From Pipra filicauda (Eukaryota; Chordata; Aves; Passeriformes; Pipridae): a stretch of 64,000 nt of DNA. A program made the translations under genes and the position numbers. The stretch is taken from contig NW_024104286.1 in the NCBI RefSeq assembly GCF_003945595.2, positions 1,178,001 through 1,242,000 of the forward strand, in the 5' to 3' direction. Of the stretch, positions 53,411-64,000 are shown in pieces (positions within the stretch are counted from its first letter, which is position 1; each line of letters opens with the position of its first letter). Under the pieces are notes generated by a model. That model was not told the origin of the DNA and made no database searches. It was given only the letters and a program-made list of their open reading frames with translations.

Positions 53411-55298
53411 CACACACATACGTGGGAAGGTATCTGTGTCCAGGTATGTGTCTAGTGAATATTCTGTTAGAAAGCAGCAATATAAATACAATAAATGAAT
53501 GTGCATAAAGCAGTAATTTATGACAGAATTGATATGTGGTGATAAAATCCATAAATGCAAAAACTTCTACTGACATTATAAGATGCTTTAAGACCCCTAA
53601 ACTCTGCTATTTTGCACATGATTCATGTTGCCTCGTTGTATGATTGGATAGTATTTCATCAACATCAAAGAATACTAGTAATAGTCTGTAGTTTGGAATA
53701 ATCCAAATTAAAACAAAAATGCTGTGTTAAATCCATGCCATAAAGAATTAATCAACAAAATGAAAATGGTTTGAAATACTTTTAATATTGGGGAATGATA
53801 CTGGAAGATTACAAGTGGAGTGCAAATTCTACATGCATGTCAGTATGAATGCATACAAGTGTTTAATAGGTACTGTACGTATGAGAATGCTTATTGCATT
53901 TAATTTGCTACTGCCATTGGTTCTGTATTATGATGTGTATGTGTTTTTTTGGGTTATTTAAATATAAAAATTTGCTTTAATACTACCCCTAATTTTAAAT
54001 ATTTAATAAACACTTTTGTTCTGAAGGTGGTCTGCAACTAACAGCCAAAGCCGGAATTGGAACGTATGTCCTGACTCTCCCAGTCACTAGTACACACTCT
54101 CTCACCATTTGAGACAGTGAGGAAGATATTTATAGTGGTTGTGTGTTTAAGATTTTTCACAAATTATTTATGTATTTTAATGGACAATACTAGTCACATT
54201 TTTTTTCTATTATGTTTCTTTCACAAGAAAGGAACTTGTCAAAGGAATTTTAGTTCTTTCAGTGCTTAAGAATTAATTATTAATTTAACAGTGCTAACAG
54301 TTTTTGGTGCCAGCCTCAACTGGTACTTATAGCATGAAGGAAACAAAAAAATAAGGATATTAATTGACTCTGGCATTGCCAGAAATACTAAAATATGTGT
54401 CCAAAACCTTATGAATTGAAAAGAACGTAGTTGTCCATGAAGAATTGTACTATTGGACTGAAAAAAAACCAACTCTTGCTCTGTAGAAGTGCATACACTG
54501 ATGTGTCTCTTTATTTTCAAAATTGAGCAGCCTGTCTTATAGCTGGTTATCACAGGTATCAGACTGAGCAACTGCTGTGCTGAGACACTCCACCTCCAGC
54601 AGCTTGGTCTTTAACAGAACACAACACTAGTTTTTCTGAAATCACAGTCTCAGCAGTCCCCCACGTGCTCAGTCAGTCTCACGGACGTTCAGCTCGGGGA
54701 AAAGGCTGAGTGACAAGGATTCCCAGCCTGTGCCTCATGACACTGACTGTGTGATTCCTGATGGCTGGAGAAGGAACAAGGGGCCGGGCTGTGGTGCCTT
54801 TTAGTTGGCAGTTGGCAGCCGTGTTTTGGACTTGGATTTACAACGCAATTGTGGCTGCAGCTCCAGGTGCTGCATCTAGGATTGAGGGTGGCTCCAAGCC
54901 CACCCTCTGGTCACTTCTCAGGCATTACCTCTGAGGCGGTCAAGGGAAGCACAGAGCATGATAAGGATAAAGGATTTAAAGCAAGAAAAAGAGACACAGA
55001 ATGAAATTTACATTACGATTGACATTACATTATTCACCAGTGCTTTATTGCTATATGGCAATGTTTATCCTGTTAACAGTATAAGAAAATGAGGACAACA
55101 TACACATTCCTGCACACATTTGCAGGTAACACATATAGCAGAAAACAACCCGTGCATGAGTTGAGAAAACATGTTTGAAAGCTTCACGCAGCAGCATCTA
55201 CTTTCCAACATCCCAAGGGGGTGCCCGTGTCGAGGCGGGGGGGGGAGGGCGGTGGTTGAGCAGTGAGGTGGCAGACCCTGTTGTACCTGAAGAGTCAA
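53411..55298. other. Intergenic spacer between SH2D1B-like gene and CIP2A
   Basis: This AT-rich spacer becomes GC-richer towards the CIP2A promoter. I saw no exon on either strand. In particular, nothing here looked like a minus-strand first exon of DZIP3, the head-to-head neighbour of CIP2A in mammals, though a non-coding first exon could be missed. Confidence 0.55.
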
Positions 55299-55399
55299 AA
55301 GGTATGAGAATATGGTGTAAGAAATAACATACTGTAAGGAGGGTATGAACATGGTGTAAGAACGAACACGGTACAAGGAAGGTTCGAACACGGTGTCGG
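55299..55399. repeat. 39-bp minisatellite, about 2.5 units
   Basis: Two full units of 39 bp (55314-55352 and 55353-55391) both start GGTGTAAGAA and end TATGAACAT/TTCGAACAC. A partial unit lies upstream (55299-55313) and the next one begins at 55392. The units are about three-quarters identical. It sits at the left edge of the CIP2A CpG-rich region. The period is 13 codons, which explains the long antisense frame over it. Confidence 0.8.
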
Positions 55400-55811
55400 A
55401 CCGCAGGGGGCGGGCAGTGTGCGAGGCGGACAAACCCGGGTTCGATACCCGCCGCCGCCGGTAACCCACCAAGGCCTCCCCTTCCCAGGAGGGGGTCCTG
55501 GCTGCTCCCCGGGCTCGAGTCCACCCCAGCGGGAGAGGAAAAGTCAGGCAGTAACAAAGAGAAACAGGGCTGTGGGCGCAGGTGGGAACCGGCGGCAGCT
55601 GCAATCCCGAGGCTGCCCTCCAGAGGTTGGGGGGTTGGAAGACAGCTCACCCCAACCCCATACAACTCCGCTTAGGAAGAATCTCTCTCTGCACCGCCTC
55701 AGCCGCACGTTAGCCCTGAAACCGGTGTCATTAACCCAAGCTGCTGCATTCCCTGGATCTCCCCCGCTCCACCCTCGGCTCCCGCTGGCGCCCACTCCGT
55801 CTCCCTTAAGC

Positions 55812-55822
55812 AAGATGGCGGC
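55812..55822 (+). promoter_or_regulatory. YY1-like motif AAGATGGCGGC
   Basis: This is an exact match to the extended YY1 consensus, often found just downstream of the start site in TATA-less promoters. A second, weaker copy (AAAATGGCGTC) lies at 55886-55896. Together they suggest the CIP2A transcription start lies around here. Confidence 0.6.
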
Positions 55823-55900
55823 GTCGGCGTCTCCCGTCGTGCCCCGCGGCGCCGGCGGCCGGTCCCGCTCAGTGGCCGCTGCGTCAAAATGGCGTCGGCG

Positions 55901-55908
55901 GCGGGAAA
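55901..55908 (+). promoter_or_regulatory. E2F-like motif GCGGGAAA
   Basis: This matches the E2F consensus (reverse complement TTTCCCGC), 46 bases before the CIP2A start codon. It would fit cell-cycle control, as reported for the mammalian gene. Occupancy in this species is inferred only. Confidence 0.55.
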
Positions 55909-55953
55909 TGCGAGTGACGGTGGAGTGCGGAGCGTCTGAGGGGCTGCTCCGCC

Positions 55954-63502
<7,549 letters not shown>

Positions 63503-64000
63503 ATATCCTTTTTGTGTGTCTATTGGCAGCTAATTTGTTATTCCTCCACCATGATCTTCTCTAAGATGTTACAAGATAGTCCATCTTGGGTCACTGTAAT
63601 GGCTTCTAATGACAATAACTGCCCTAATTTTACTTAAGACTGTTGTCTTGGTAGATCTTAAGTAGCTTTCTAACTGCTGTGAAATTACTTTGTAATACAG
63701 TGGTGCAGGATAGTTGTGGCTATTGCAAAGTTCAGAAGCACTTTGCAGATCAAAAACAAAGAAGAGTGTTTTCTGTTGAAATTGCAATGGGGGTTTGGTT
63801 GGCCATCTTGATCAGTATAGTACTGTTGCCTGGCTAAGTCAAGTGCAGCTTCCAGACAAATATGACATAAATTTAGATGAGTGAAACAAGGAAAAATAGT
63901 GTGGAATGATAGTTTTACGCTCCTCATTGAGTCCTTAGTGTTCACAGTAAGTTTAGTAAGGAGGACATAACTGCAGGATGTAGTCTGCATCTAAGCTTGA
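63503..64000 (+). other. CIP2A intron 10, start only (U12-type, predicted)
   Basis: The intron begins ATATCCTTTTT and continues past the right edge. I found no downstream CIP2A exon in the remaining 498 bases, so the branch site and the expected AC acceptor lie outside the window. Confidence 0.75.

Noticed and set aside
55425..55460. tRNA T-arm-like GGGTTCGATACCC
   Set aside because: Only the B-box-like part is present. The T stem pairs at four of five positions, and no A box, anticodon arm or acceptor stem could be placed.
63503..63564. Extension of CIP2A exon 10 to the stop at 63564
   Set aside because: The extra residues are unlike CIP2A and would truncate the protein at half length. The sequence is the start of an AT-AC intron.

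Overview
The window is vertebrate nuclear DNA, almost certainly from a bird. It carries a CR1 LINE with the avian 3' tail of tandem ATTCTATG units, a solo LTR of the avian ERVL-like type, AT-rich gene-poor spacer DNA, and two multi-exon genes with canonical splice sites and vertebrate-type proteins. The long open frames elsewhere are mostly chance, because the real genes consist of short exons.

Layout. Positions 1-44449 are a gene-poor tract in which I could support no coding exon. Its main landmark is a 5'-truncated CR1 element at 20090-21312 whose reverse-transcriptase reading frame is still uninterrupted. Small palindromes, tandem repeats, GC-richer patches and a microsatellite are also there. 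At 44590-53187 (+) lies a complete four-exon gene for a 134-residue single-SH2 adaptor of the SAP/EAT-2 family, closest to SH2D1B. I assembled it from exons of 134, 64, 169 and 38 coding bases. An antisense ERVL-type solo LTR (49126-49719) sits in its second intron. After 2.8 kb of spacer, a CpG-rich promoter (about 55380-56060) with YY1-like and E2F-like motifs drives CIP2A (+). Its first ten coding exons (55954-63502, 429 codons) are in the window and the rest of the gene runs off the right edge.

The two genes are not an operon and have unrelated jobs. SH2D1B proteins couple SLAM-family receptors to signalling in NK and other leukocytes. CIP2A is a proliferation-linked inhibitor/partner of PP2A and a mitotic DNA-damage factor. 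They are simply tandem neighbours.

Most notable points: (1) the SH2D1B-like protein mixes EAT-2 features (C-terminal tyrosines, YTYRIFRE core) with an arginine at the position of SAP Arg78, which human EAT-2 lacks; (2) CIP2A exon 10 ends at a textbook U12-type AT-AC donor (ATATCCTT); (3) SH2D1B sits directly upstream of CIP2A, where mammals have DZIP3 head-to-head; (4) an 84%-identical inverted repeat lies just upstream of the SH2D1B start codon. Human comparisons are from memory, and no database search was possible.
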